Of a stretch of 8,304 nucleotides of DNA, positions 1 to 6,512 are shown piece after piece. The DNA comes from Bordetella parapertussis (GTDB lineage: Bacteria; Pseudomonadota; Gammaproteobacteria; Burkholderiales; Burkholderiaceae_C): NCBI GenBank assembly GCA_943328885.2, contig CALQBT020000095.1:1-8304 (forward strand), in the 5' to 3' direction. A program made the position numbers and the translations under genes. Position 1 is the stretch's first letter. Every line of letters begins with the position of its first letter. The notes under the pieces were generated by a model that was not told the origin of the DNA, searched no databases, and worked only from the letters and a program-made list of their open reading frames with translations.

Positions 1-114
1 AGCGACATCACGATCCACCACAACCCCGCTTGCGGCACCTCGCGCAACGCTCTGGCGCTGATACGCAACACCGGGGCCCAGCCCGTGGTCGACGCCAGGG
101 GCCGGCGCGTTTGA
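1..114 (+). pseudogene. arsC: arsC remnant: arsenate reductase with its middle deleted
   Basis: ArsC reduces arsenate to arsenite with glutathione and glutaredoxin. The frame starting at base 1 reads [20 protein letters not shown] and then IRNTGAQP, which is the ArsC N-terminus with the catalytic cysteine in its [10 protein letters not shown] loop (Cys12 if the ATG lies just outside the window). It then passes directly into VVDARGRRV and a TGA. That tail resembles the extreme C-terminus of ArsC (E. coli R773 ArsC ends in a VVDEAGKR-type sequence), so about 100 central residues are missing while the frame is kept. The lost part includes the arginines that bind and stabilise the arsenate intermediate, so the 38-residue product should be inactive. 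It sits 14 bp upstream of arsH, as an arsC normally would. The start codon and promoter are outside the window. The identity of both ends is clear; the functional loss is inferred. Confidence 0.85.
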
Positions 115-128
115 CGCTGACGCGGCCG

Positions 129-842
129 ATGCTCAGCGACCTGCCCCATGTCGACGCGGCGCTGTTTGCCGTGCCCTCGCACGATCGCTTGCAGGCGCGA
201 ACCGCCAGTTCGCACCCGCCGCGTTTCGCGCTGCTCTACGGCTCGCTGCGCGAGCGCTCGTACAGCCGATTGCTGACCGAAGAAGCGGCTCGGCTGCTTC
301 GGGCGCTGGGCGGCGAGACCCGGATCTTCGACCCTGCCGGCCTGCCGCTGCCCGACGCGGTGCCCGAATCACACCCCAAGGTGGTCGAGCTGCGCGATCT
401 GGCGCAATGGGCTGAAGGCATGGTGTGGTGCTCGCCCGAGCGGCACGGCGCGATGACGGGCATCATGAAGACGCAGATCGACTGGATCCCGCTGGCCTTG
501 GGCGCGGTTCGCCCGACCCAGGGCAAGACACTGGCGGTGATGCAAGTCTGCGGCGGATCGCAATCCTTCAACGCCGTCAACCAACTGCGCCTGCTGGGGC
601 GCTGGATGCGCATGATCACGATTCCCAACCAGTCGTCGGTGGCCAAGGCCTTCCTCGAATTCGATGACGCCGGCCGGATGAAACCCTCGAGCTACCACGA
701 CCGGGTGGTCGACGTGATGGAGGAACTGGTGAAGTTCACACTGCTGACCCGCGACGTCTCAGGCTATCTGGTCGACCGCTACAGCGAGCGCAAGGAGAAC
801 GCCGACGACTTGTCGCAACGGGTCAACCAGCGCAGCCTGTGA
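129..842 (+). CDS. arsH: ArsH, NADPH-dependent FMN reductase of arsenic resistance
   Basis: ArsH is a flavodoxin-like FMN enzyme of ars operons that oxidises trivalent methyl- and aryl-arsenicals and can reduce quinones or metals with NADPH; it is cytosolic. The 237-residue protein has the usual family length. Residues 37-46 ([10 protein letters not shown]) form the FMN-phosphate loop. From residue 102, [13 protein letters not shown] followed by QIDWIPL is the ArsH signature around the flavin. CGGSQSFN in the middle is also typical. ATG129 is chosen because [13 protein letters not shown] matches the family N-terminus. The frame is open further upstream but encodes sequence unlike ArsH and overlaps the arsC remnant. 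No good Shine-Dalgarno is visible, so translation may be coupled to the arsC' stop 14 bp upstream. The gene looks intact although the neighbouring arsC is destroyed. Confidence 0.95.
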   Translation: MLSDLPHVDAALFAVPSHDRLQARTASSHPPRFALLYGSLRERSYSRLLTEEAARLLRALGGETRIFDPAGLPLPDAVPESHPKVVELRDLAQWAEGMVWCSPERHGAMTGIMKTQIDWIPLALGAVRPTQGKTLAVMQVCGGSQSFNAVNQLRLLGRWMRMITIPNQSSVAKAFLEFDDAGRMKPSSYHDRVVDVMEELVKFTLLTRDVSGYLVDRYSERKENADDLSQRVNQRSL

Positions 843-843
843 T

Positions 844-865
844 GGCCGCGCGCCAAAGCGCGGTC
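844..865 (+). terminator. GC-rich hairpin just after arsH, possible terminator
   Basis: A perfect 6-bp stem CCGCGC/GCGCGG (846-851 and 858-863) with loop GCCAAA begins 3 bases after the arsH stop. It extends outward by a G-U and a G-C pair. No T-run follows, so this could be a 3'-end stabilising hairpin or a Rho-associated end rather than a classical intrinsic terminator. Confidence 0.35.
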
Positions 866-958
866 GAGTCCGCTTGACGACAGCGAGGTCACGGGGGGCA
901 ACGTAGACTGATGCTTCGAAGTCGCTGGACTGGCGACGGGGCCCAAAGCAAAGCCCTA

Positions 959-971
959 GACATTCGATGTC
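959..971. promoter_or_regulatory. Palindrome GACAT-TCG-ATGTC upstream of the phosphotransferase gene
   Basis: A perfect inverted repeat with 5-bp arms and a 3-bp centre lies 74 bp before the ATG of the phosphotransferase gene. Its left arm sequence GACATTC recurs at 993-999. A second inverted repeat, GTCGC-N7-GCGAC, is at 921-937. I could not find a convincing -35/-10 pair in 843-1044. The palindrome could be a regulator-binding site, but no regulator for it is visible. The rest of the 200-bp gap holds nothing recognisable. Confidence 0.3.
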
Positions 972-1044
972 ACCGCCTCTTGGCTTCGATCGGACATTCA
1001 GAACATTTCCAGGCTGTTCATCAGCCTTGGGGAGAAAACCCACC

Positions 1045-2109
1045 ATGCGTGAAGAGATCGTCGCCCCCGACCCCAGCCAGCCCTCGATCGGCGCAGTGCG
1101 GGACAACCAGCGCCTGGATGAAGCGGCGCTGAACACCTGGTTCCGCGCCAACGTCGAGGATCCGGTAGAGCCTCTGGTGCTGAGCCAGTTCAACCGAGGC
1201 GCCTCTAACCCGACCTATCTGATCAGTGCCGGCCAGACCCGCTGGGTGCTGCGCAAGAAGCCACCGGGTCAGCTGCTGGCCAGCGCCCACCAGGTCGACC
1301 GCGAGTACAAGGTGATGTCGGCACTGGGCACCATCGGTTTTCCGGTGCCGCGGATGCGGGCCTTCTGCGCGGACGAGTCGGTCATCGGCACGACCTTCTA
1401 CGTGATGGACTTTCTGGAGGGCCGGATCTTCCGCAATGCCAGGCTCCCGGGTATCGCGCCGGCTGAACGGACGGCGATCTACGACAACCTCAACGCCACG
1501 CTGGCACGCCTGCACCAGGTCGATTTCGCAGCCATCGGACTGGCTGACTATGGTCGACCCGGGAACTATTTCCAGCGCCAGATCGACCGCTGGACCAAGC
1601 AGTACCGCGGCGCCGAGACCGAAGCCATCCCGGAGATGGAGCGCTTGATCGCCGAACTGCCCGCGCTGATCCCGGCCAGTGACGAGGTCAGCATCGCCCA
1701 TGGCGACTATCGGCTCGAGAACGTGATGTTCCACCCCACCGAACCGCGCATCATCGCCGTGCTCGACTGGGAGCTGTCAACGCTAGGCCACCCTTTGGCC
1801 GACATCGCCTATGGCTGCATCCTCTACCACTCGAATTCAGAGAGCTGGGGCACGCTAGGCGGCGTGGACTTGAAGGCCGCAGGCATCCCCGACGAAGCAG
1901 CATACGTCGCAGCGTATTGCCGCCGCACCGGCCGCGACGCGATCCCTGGCTTCAATGTCTACCTGGCGTTCTCGATGTTCCGTCTGGCGTCGATCGGCCA
2001 GGGCGTGTTCAAGCGCAACCTGATCGGCATCGGCAACGCGCCAGCCTCGAGCGACAACGCCCACACCAAGCATCTGGCAGCCACGGCCTGTGCGATCCTC
2101 GACCGATAG
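1045..2109 (+). CDS. ACAD10/APH-like phosphotransferase family protein
   Basis: This is a soluble 354-residue kinase-fold protein of the aminoglycoside phosphotransferase superfamily, in the branch resembling the N-terminal domain of ACAD10/ACAD11. It is probably an ATP-dependent kinase acting on a small hydroxylated metabolite such as a hydroxyacyl-CoA, not an antibiotic-resistance enzyme. Visible features are RGASNPTYLI then VLRKKPPG (about residues 67-75) for the ATP loop and N-lobe lysine, and VDREYKVMSAL for the helix-C glutamate. Next come the Brenner motif HGDYRLENVMF at 219-229 with catalytic Asp221, and DWE at 241-243 for metal binding. The start is set by GGGGAG at 1029-1034, ten bases before ATG1045; the frame stays open to 967 without a comparable ribosome site. 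In related genomes such genes usually adjoin acyl-CoA dehydrogenases and SDRs, but no acyl-CoA dehydrogenase is present here. The family is clear; the substrate is unknown. Confidence 0.88.
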   Translation: MREEIVAPDPSQPSIGAVRDNQRLDEAALNTWFRANVEDPVEPLVLSQFNRGASNPTYLISAGQTRWVLRKKPPGQLLASAHQVDREYKVMSALGTIGFPVPRMRAFCADESVIGTTFYVMDFLEGRIFRNARLPGIAPAERTAIYDNLNATLARLHQVDFAAIGLADYGRPGNYFQRQIDRWTKQYRGAETEAIPEMERLIAELPALIPASDEVSIAHGDYRLENVMFHPTEPRIIAVLDWELSTLGHPLADIAYGCILYHSNSESWGTLGGVDLKAAGIPDEAAYVAAYCRRTGRDAIPGFNVYLAFSMFRLASIGQGVFKRNLIGIGNAPASSDNAHTKHLAATACAILDR

Positions 2110-2157
2110 CAAGCTCGCGGGCCGGCGCTGCCCGGATCAAACCCTGATCGTATAAAC

Positions 2158-2206
2158 AAGAACTGTAAGGCCCTCTACTACGGGTTACAACATTTCGAAG
2201 AACTGT
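2158..2206. repeat. Direct repeat AAGAACTGT, two copies exactly 40 bp apart
   Basis: AAGAACTGT occurs at 2158-2166 and again at 2198-2206 inside the gene-free gap. The spacing is close to four helical turns. Two 9-mers this close are suggestive but not compelling; function unknown. Confidence 0.3.
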
Positions 2207-2240
2207 GGGAAGCGTCAAATCCGAGCTCATTCGTCAGGCC

Positions 2241-2281
2241 AATAAAAAGAAAAGTCTTCAATGCTCGGCCTGTGGCCCAGC
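2241..2281 (-). terminator. Candidate terminator of the minus-strand operon
   Basis: Bases 2263-2281 form a hairpin, GCTCGGCC-TGT-GGCCCAGC, with 8-position arms and one C-C mismatch. Read on the minus strand it is followed after about 8 bases by a T-rich tract (the complement of AATAAAAAGAAAAG at 2241-2254). It lies about 117 bp past the MATE stop. The offset between stem and T-run is larger than ideal, so this is a moderate-to-weak call. Confidence 0.4.
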
Positions 2282-2397
2282 AAAACACCGATGCACGACG
2301 AGTGCTTCCTCGGTCAATGCTTGGGTGAGAAGAATCCGGCAGGCGAACGGCCCTCTTCGTCATGCGATCACGCCGGATGCCACAGGGCGGCCTACCG

Positions 2398-3750
2398 CTA
2401 TCGACCCCGGGTCCAGGCCCCAAGCAGGATGGCCGTGCTTGAGACGAGCGCCTGCACCAGCATGCCGGCGGCAATCAGCCAGAAGAAATGCTCGGGCCGC
2501 GCACCTGGGCTGCCTGCGAGCAAAACGCAGCCGACGGCGATCACCAGCACCCGCAGCACGCTGGCCATCACCGGCCACGCCATACGCCCGGCACCCTGCG
2601 AGGCGAAATACAGGCAAAGCGCCACGCCGAAGAAAGCGTAGAAGGGACCGACGATCTGCAGGTAGTTGCGGCAGGCTGCGCGGACCGCTTCCGAGTCGGT
2701 GAACAGGTTGGCCCAGAGCCCCGGGAACAGCGCCACCAGAGCGCCGACCAAGCCGCTGGCGGCAGCGCTGTAGAAAGCTGCCGTCCATCCTGCCCGGTGC
2801 CCTCGCGCCACCGCGTTGGCGCCGAAGTGCACGCCGACCAGGGCGGTGGAGGCCGCTCCAAAACCAAAGACCAACGGGATGATCAAGAACTCCAGGCGCG
2901 AACCGATGCCATAGCCCGCCAGCACATCGACGCCCAGACGCGCCATGAAGGCGGTGATCACGATGCTCGCAGCAAGCGTACAGAACGAATTGACCGATGC
3001 CAGCGCACCCAACTTCAGGATCGCCGCCATTGGCGCCAGCGTCACCGCCATTCCCGAGAGCCGTAGCCGCAGTTCGACGCAGCGGGTCGTCAGGAAGCGC
3101 AGCAGCAGGATGGCGGCAAACGCATAGCCGATCACGATGCCGGCGGCTGCGCCCGCGATGCCCATGCGCGGAAACGGGCCCAGGCCGAACACCAGCACGC
3201 CCGCAGCGATGACTTGGAGCGCCGAGCCGGCCACCAAGCCCTTGGCGGCGACCTGCATGTGCCCGGTGGCGCGCACGATCGCGGCCAATGCATTGGCCAG
3301 CCAGATGGTGACGCAGCCCAGGAACAGCACGTCGGCATAGGCCAGCGCCTGCGCCAACAGCGGCCCTCGTCCGCCGAGCAGGCTGAAGAGCCAGCGCCCG
3401 CCGAGCAGGAAAACCACCGTGCAAGCGCCGGCCAGCAGCAGCATCAGCAACACCGCGTGCAGCGCCACCACTTCCGCGCCGGCTCGATCCCCGGCCCCCA
3501 GCCGCCGCGCCACCGCCCCGGTGATCGTGCCGCCGAACGAACCGCCGGACAGCATCATCACCAGCATCATCATCGGGAACCCCAACGCCAGACCCGCCAG
3601 GGCCTCGGTGCCGAGCTGGCCGACGAACCAGGCTTCGGCCACCAGGGTGACCATGGTCACCACCATGGCGATCATGTTGGGCGCCGCCAGCCGGAGGATC
3701 GTAGGGCCGATCGGGGCTGTCAGCAGCGGCGAGGCTGCGCCCGTTACCAC
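2398..3750 (-). CDS. MATE-family multidrug efflux transporter
   Basis: This is an inner-membrane exporter expected to extrude cationic or amphipathic compounds in exchange for Na+ or H+. The 450-residue protein is the usual MATE length and strongly hydrophobic throughout, consistent with 12 membrane helices in two related halves. The first helix region carries LRLAAPNM (residues 19-26) and VAEAWFVGQLGTEALAGL (from 37), typical of NorM/DinF-type proteins. GASLASVNSF-like and FGFGAASTALVG segments mark the second half. The start is a GTG at 3750-3748. It overlaps the end of the upstream SDR gene by 7 bp (GTGGTAA contains the SDR stop), which implies translational coupling and supports the non-ATG start. 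A poor Shine-Dalgarno fits that. It is the last gene of the TetR-headed operon, so the exported compound is probably related to the operon's substrate (inference). Confidence 0.92.
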   Translation of the reverse strand: MVTGAASPLLTAPIGPTILRLAAPNMIAMVVTMVTLVAEAWFVGQLGTEALAGLALGFPMMMLVMMLSGGSFGGTITGAVARRLGAGDRAGAEVVALHAVLLMLLLAGACTVVFLLGGRWLFSLLGGRGPLLAQALAYADVLFLGCVTIWLANALAAIVRATGHMQVAAKGLVAGSALQVIAAGVLVFGLGPFPRMGIAGAAAGIVIGYAFAAILLLRFLTTRCVELRLRLSGMAVTLAPMAAILKLGALASVNSFCTLAASIVITAFMARLGVDVLAGYGIGSRLEFLIIPLVFGFGAASTALVGVHFGANAVARGHRAGWTAAFYSAAASGLVGALVALFPGLWANLFTDSEAVRAACRNYLQIVGPFYAFFGVALCLYFASQGAGRMAWPVMASVLRVLVIAVGCVLLAGSPGARPEHFFWLIAAGMLVQALVSSTAILLGAWTRGR

Positions 3751-4475
3751 GGCTCAATCTTGGAGCGCATGTCCAGCTCAAAGGTCCAGGCCCGAGGCGG
3801 CTGCTGATGCAGGAACCAGTACGCGTCGGCCAACCCGCCCAGGTCGATCAGACGCTCCTCTCCGAACTTCTGAACCATCTCGGGCCGCCCTTTGCGCAGC
3901 TTGTCGCCGTCGATGCCACCATCGACGACGACGTGCCCGACGTGCAGCCCCTTCGGCCCCAGCTCCTTCGCCATCGCCTGCGCCAGGTTGCGAAGCGCGG
4001 CCTTGGCCGAGTTGAATGCGGCAAAGCCCGCCCGGCCGCGCAGCGACGCACTGGCGCCGGTGAACAGCAAGGTGCCCCCCTGAGGGAGCATGCGGCGCGC
4101 TGCTTCGCGGCCAAACAGGAAGCCGCCGAAACAGCACACCCGCCAGGCGTGCTCGAAGTAGCCGGCGTCCATCTCGGTCACTGCGCCGGGCGTGTTGTTA
4201 CCTGCGTTGTAGACAGCCACATCCAGCTTGCCTTCGGCGGCGCACACCTGGTCGAAGAGCGCCTGCACCTCGGCCTCTTGGGTGGCATCGGCCACGACCG
4301 CCGTGGCGGTGCCGCCCGCAGATCGGATCTGCTCGGCCACCCGCTCCAGGCTTTCCGCGGTGCGCCCTGCCACGAAGACGTGGAAGCCTTCGCGCGCGAA
4401 GCGTGTGCTGATGCTGGCGCCCAGGCCCTTCTCAGCGCCCACGCCGATGACCAAGGCTTTTCTCGCTGCAGCCAT
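3744..4475 (-). CDS. Atypical short-chain dehydrogenase/reductase (FxxxK active site)
   Basis: This is a 243-residue cytosolic protein with an intact Rossmann cofactor site but an altered catalytic centre. Glycine motif G13-x3-G17-x-G19 (in GVGAEKGLG), Arg38 after the second strand (suggesting NADP), Asp63 and NAG at 90-92 are all present. The active-site segment reads AAFNSAKAAL: the usual tyrosine is Phe154 while Lys158 is retained, and Ser142 lies one residue off the canonical serine spacing. Without the tyrosine hydroxyl, normal carbonyl/alcohol chemistry is doubtful. The C-terminus ends with AWTFELDMRSKIEPW, which closely resembles the C-terminus of the other SDR of this window. The gene begins 5 bp after the hydratase gene, whose end supplies the GAGTAGG ribosome site, and overlaps the MATE start. 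The fold is certain; the activity is unknown. Confidence 0.9.
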   Translation of the reverse strand: MAAARKALVIGVGAEKGLGASISTRFAREGFHVFVAGRTAESLERVAEQIRSAGGTATAVVADATQEAEVQALFDQVCAAEGKLDVAVYNAGNNTPGAVTEMDAGYFEHAWRVCCFGGFLFGREAARRMLPQGGTLLFTGASASLRGRAGFAAFNSAKAALRNLAQAMAKELGPKGLHVGHVVVDGGIDGDKLRKGRPEMVQKFGEERLIDLGGLADAYWFLHQQPPRAWTFELDMRSKIEPW

Positions 4476-4480
4476 ATCGC

Positions 4481-5272
4481 CTACTCACCTATGAAGTTGG
4501 GCTTGCGCTTCTCGACGAAGGCCTTGAAGCCTTCGCGCGCGTCCTTGGTGCGGCTCATCGCGACGATCGAGCGCGTTTCCCGCTCCATCTGCGACTCCAG
4601 CGTGTCGTTGCCCGCCATCATCACCAGCTTCTTGACGCCATCGTAGGCCTGGGTCGGGCCCTTGGCGAGTTGCGTCGCGAGCTTGGTCACTTCCGTCATC
4701 AGATCAGCCGCAGGCACGACGCGGTTCACCAGGCCCCAATCCAAGGCCTCCTGCGCCGACAGCACCCGATTGGTCAAGTACAACTCCTTGACGCGACGTT
4801 CCCCAAGCAGACGCGTCAGGTAGTGGGTGGAGCTGCCATCGGGTGTGAGCCCGATCTGCGTGTAGGCGCTGGTGAACTTGGCCGTGTCGGCGGCAATGGC
4901 CAAGTCGCAGCAGGCCGCGAAGCTCAGGCCAGCGCCGGCCGCCACGCCGTTGACCGCAGCGATAACGGGCGCCCGCAGCCAGGCCAGCCGGGAGATGCCG
5001 GTGTGCAGCAGCGTCGTCATCTCGCGCAGCATCAGTTCGAGCTCGTCGCCCTTCTGGACGAACTCGGCCACATCACCGCCCGCACAGAACGCCCGCTCGC
5101 CCGTCCCCGTCAACACCACGGCGCGGATCGACGTGTCGACACTGCAGCGATTGACGATGTCGTAGAACTCGCGGGTCGCCTGGAAGTTGATGGCGTTGAA
5201 GGCCTCAGGTCGATTGAACATGATCCACGCGACGTTGTCGCGCACTTCGAACTTCATGAATTGGTAGGCCAT
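4481..5272 (-). CDS. Enoyl-CoA hydratase/isomerase family protein, PaaG-like active site
   Basis: This 263-residue crotonase-fold protein would hydrate or isomerise an acyl-CoA thioester in the cytosol, normally as a trimer or hexamer. AFCAGGDVAEF (61-71) and NGVAAGAGLSFA (108-119) are the CoA-binding and oxyanion-hole segments. At the position of the first catalytic glutamate of mitochondrial-type hydratase there is a tyrosine (FTSAYTQIGL, Tyr137). An aspartate follows in TPDGSST (Asp145), as in PaaG-type isomerases, and Glu163 aligns with the second hydratase glutamate. Double-bond isomerase is therefore at least as likely as hydratase. The start ATG has GAGGAA ten bases upstream (5283-5288 on the minus strand). 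The gene lies 33 bp after the dehalogenase remnant and 5 bp before the SDR gene, in one operon. The exact substrate cannot be read from sequence. Confidence 0.9.
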   Translation of the reverse strand: MAYQFMKFEVRDNVAWIMFNRPEAFNAINFQATREFYDIVNRCSVDTSIRAVVLTGTGERAFCAGGDVAEFVQKGDELELMLREMTTLLHTGISRLAWLRAPVIAAVNGVAAGAGLSFAACCDLAIAADTAKFTSAYTQIGLTPDGSSTHYLTRLLGERRVKELYLTNRVLSAQEALDWGLVNRVVPAADLMTEVTKLATQLAKGPTQAYDGVKKLVMMAGNDTLESQMERETRSIVAMSRTKDAREGFKAFVEKRKPNFIGE

Positions 5273-5282
5273 GTCGGTATCG

Positions 5283-5288
5283 TTCCTC
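5283..5288 (-). promoter_or_regulatory. Ribosome binding site of the enoyl-CoA hydratase gene
   Basis: GAGGAA on the minus strand lies ten bases before the ATG at 5272. It is a strong site located downstream of the broken dehalogenase, so the hydratase can be translated independently even though the upstream reading frame is disrupted. Confidence 0.6.
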
Positions 5289-5305
5289 GTGGGTGTTGTA
5301 GGTTG

Positions 5306-5934
5306 TCAATCAAGGCGTGAAAGCCAGGCCGCCATCGCGAAGTCGATGGCCGCGTCGGAGTCTTCCTGGATGAAATGCAGGCCAGATCACCGTGATCTCC
5401 TGCTGGTTGGGCCAGCTGCGGCAGAACTCGCGCTGCTTGCCCACCAGGATGGAGCCTGGACCGCTTGCGCAGGATGGAGCTGGGCAACACGCCTTCGATG
5501 AACAGGTTGCGCTTGAGCACCAGGTCTTCGCCCTTGGGCGAGCGAAAGCCCTCGAAGATGCCGCGCACCTGCTGCGGGTGCAGCCGGGCCCAGTGGAAAC
5601 CCAAAGCGCTGCCCCAGTCGTGCAGCACCAGCGTGACAGGCTGATCCCCGATGAGGGCGGCGAGCTGGGCGGCCAGCAGGTCGTACGTACCCTCCAGCCT
5701 GTAGCGCCCCGGGCCCTGGCTGGCAGGCAGTTTGTCTGAGTCGCCATGGCCGATCAGGTCGGGCGCGATCACGCGGCCCAGGCCCGCCAGCGGCGGCATC
5801 ACGTCGCGCCACAAGTAGCTGGACGTGGGGTTGCCGTGCAGCAGCACGATAGGCACGCCCTGGCCCATCTCGACATGGGCGAGGCGGCGGCCATTGACGG
5901 TGGTGAACTGCTTGGGTGGCAGGGCTGTGGTCAT
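5306..5934 (-). pseudogene. Broken haloalkane dehalogenase (alpha/beta hydrolase) with two deletions and two frame changes
   Basis: Haloalkane dehalogenases hydrolyse carbon-halogen bonds through an Asp-His-Glu/Asp triad. The first 126 residues are good family sequence: LLHGNPTSSYLWR (31-43), PDLIGHGDSDK (58-68) and HDWGSALGF (105-113) with nucleophile Asp106 and halide-binding Trp107. After VRGI the next residues are FEGFRSPKGEDLVL, so about 20 residues carrying the YMEA-type catalytic acid are gone. After SSILRK (about 5464) the family match jumps to another frame, GSILVGKQREFCRSWPNQQEITV, with roughly 60 cap and core residues lost. Near 5381-5386 one extra base moves the frame again to LHFIQEDSDAAIDFAMAAWL, containing the catalytic His, ending at TGA 5306-5308. 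The total is about 209 codons against roughly 295 for intact enzymes. The unshifted product would run to 5254 with a nonsense tail. The start overlaps the TetR stop (ATGA), as in a once-working operon. Confidence 0.88.
5445..5480. repeat. 11-bp direct repeat at the second dehalogenase deletion junction
   Basis: CAGGATGGAGC occurs at 5445-5455 and 5470-5480 on the plus strand (GCTCCATCCTG on the coding strand). One copy encodes the SSIL side and the other the GSIL side of the second internal deletion of the dehalogenase remnant. The repeats flank the junction; both copies are retained, so the break lies between them. Confidence 0.45.
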
Positions 5935-6512
5935 GCGATAGCACCCCGTATCAGGCGGAAGGTGGTAGCGATGGGTTGCAGGTGTTGCGCGTCGGGCAGG
6001 CGGCGGCGGCTCGACACGCGGATGCCTTCGTTGAACAGCATCAGCATGGAGGCCAGTTCCGCGGCCCGCGCTGGCGCCGCGCCGGCATCCTGCAGGCAGG
6101 CCTGGAAGACGCGCTGCATCTCGCTCAGATGATGGCTGGCGCGCGCGGAGAGGTCGTCATCGACTCCGGCCATCTCGAGCACGGTATTCACCAGCATGCA
6201 GCCCAGGTGTCCCTTCACAGCGGCACCGCGCGCGCCGGTGAAGTTTCGCTCGAAAAAGCTTTGCAGAGCGTCGACCGGTTGCAACGCGGCGCGGTCGCGT
6301 TGCAGCAGTTCGATCGTGCGCGCTGAAAACAGGTCCAGGCATTCGATGAAGAGGCTGCGCTTGTCGGTGAACGCGGCGTAAAAGCTGCTGCGGCCGATGT
6401 CCATGCCCGCCAGCAAGTCGGCCAGCGAAGTCGCCTGGTAGCCCTTGCGCCAGAACAGCGCCAGCGCGCGGTTCACGGCTTTGGGTCGATCGAACTCAAT
6501 AGGGCGGGCCAT
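5931..6512 (-). CDS. TetR/AcrR-family transcriptional regulator
   Basis: This is a dimeric DNA-binding repressor of 193 residues, the usual TetR length. The N-terminal domain begins ARPIEFDRPKAVNRALALFW. Its helix-turn-helix lies around residues 28-48 (TSLADLLAGMDIGRSSFYAAF), followed by the conserved TDKRSLF. The C-terminal ligand/dimer domain includes GHLGCMLVNTVLEM, a pattern common in regulators of xenobiotic and electrophile response genes. The start is ATG at 6512-6510 because MARPxxFD is the standard opening of this subfamily; the longer open frame to 6632 would run into the divergently transcribed SDR gene. The stop overlaps the ATG of the dehalogenase remnant by 4 bp. It is divergent from the SDR-GST-isomerase operon across 58 bp, so it probably represses itself and both operons. 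The ligand is unknown. Confidence 0.93.
   Translation of the reverse strand: MARPIEFDRPKAVNRALALFWRKGYQATSLADLLAGMDIGRSSFYAAFTDKRSLFIECLDLFSARTIELLQRDRAALQPVDALQSFFERNFTGARGAAVKGHLGCMLVNTVLEMAGVDDDLSARASHHLSEMQRVFQACLQDAGAAPARAAELASMLMLFNEGIRVSSRRRLPDAQHLQPIATTFRLIRGAIA

Larger units (their letters stand above)
2110..2397. other. Gene-free gap between convergent transcription units
   Basis: This 288-bp gap lies between the stop of the phosphotransferase gene and the stop of the minus-strand MATE gene. Its middle (about 2145-2260) is visibly A/T-richer than the surrounding genes. It contains a 9-bp direct repeat, an A-rich tract next to a hairpin, and no open frame with recognisable protein similarity. 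Local composition unlike its neighbours suggests a boundary or scar of older DNA, but nothing identifies a mobile element. Confidence 0.5.

Noticed and set aside
30..128. Upstream extension of the ArsH reading frame
   Set aside because: It overlaps the arsC remnant out of frame, has no ArsH similarity, and the standard ArsH N-terminus begins at ATG129.
1021..1734. Minus-strand open frame of 237 codons antisense to the phosphotransferase gene
   Set aside because: No recognisable motifs, and the opposite strand contains a clear kinase with HGD and DWE motifs.
2118..2134. Hairpin CGGGC-N7-GCCCG after the phosphotransferase gene as a terminator
   Set aside because: Only a 5-bp stem and no following T-run; common by chance in this composition.
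2136..2149. Small inverted repeat GATCA-N-TGATC after the phosphotransferase stop
   Set aside because: The arms are short and no regulator, promoter or recombinase context supports a function.
2205..2702. Plus-strand open frames starting in the gene-free gap and running into the MATE gene
   Set aside because: They cross antisense into MATE coding sequence, lack ribosome sites and have low-complexity Arg/Pro/Ala translations.
2360..3781. Minus-strand open frame of 473 codons overlapping the MATE gene
   Set aside because: The MATE reading frame gives coherent membrane-protein sequence and motifs; this frame gives Arg/Gly/Ala-rich sequence with no membrane pattern and is a shadow.
5254..5470. 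Single-frame C-terminal tail of the dehalogenase frame as a genuine alternative protein end
   Set aside because: True family sequence continues in two other frames across the same bases, so this tail is out-of-frame read-through.
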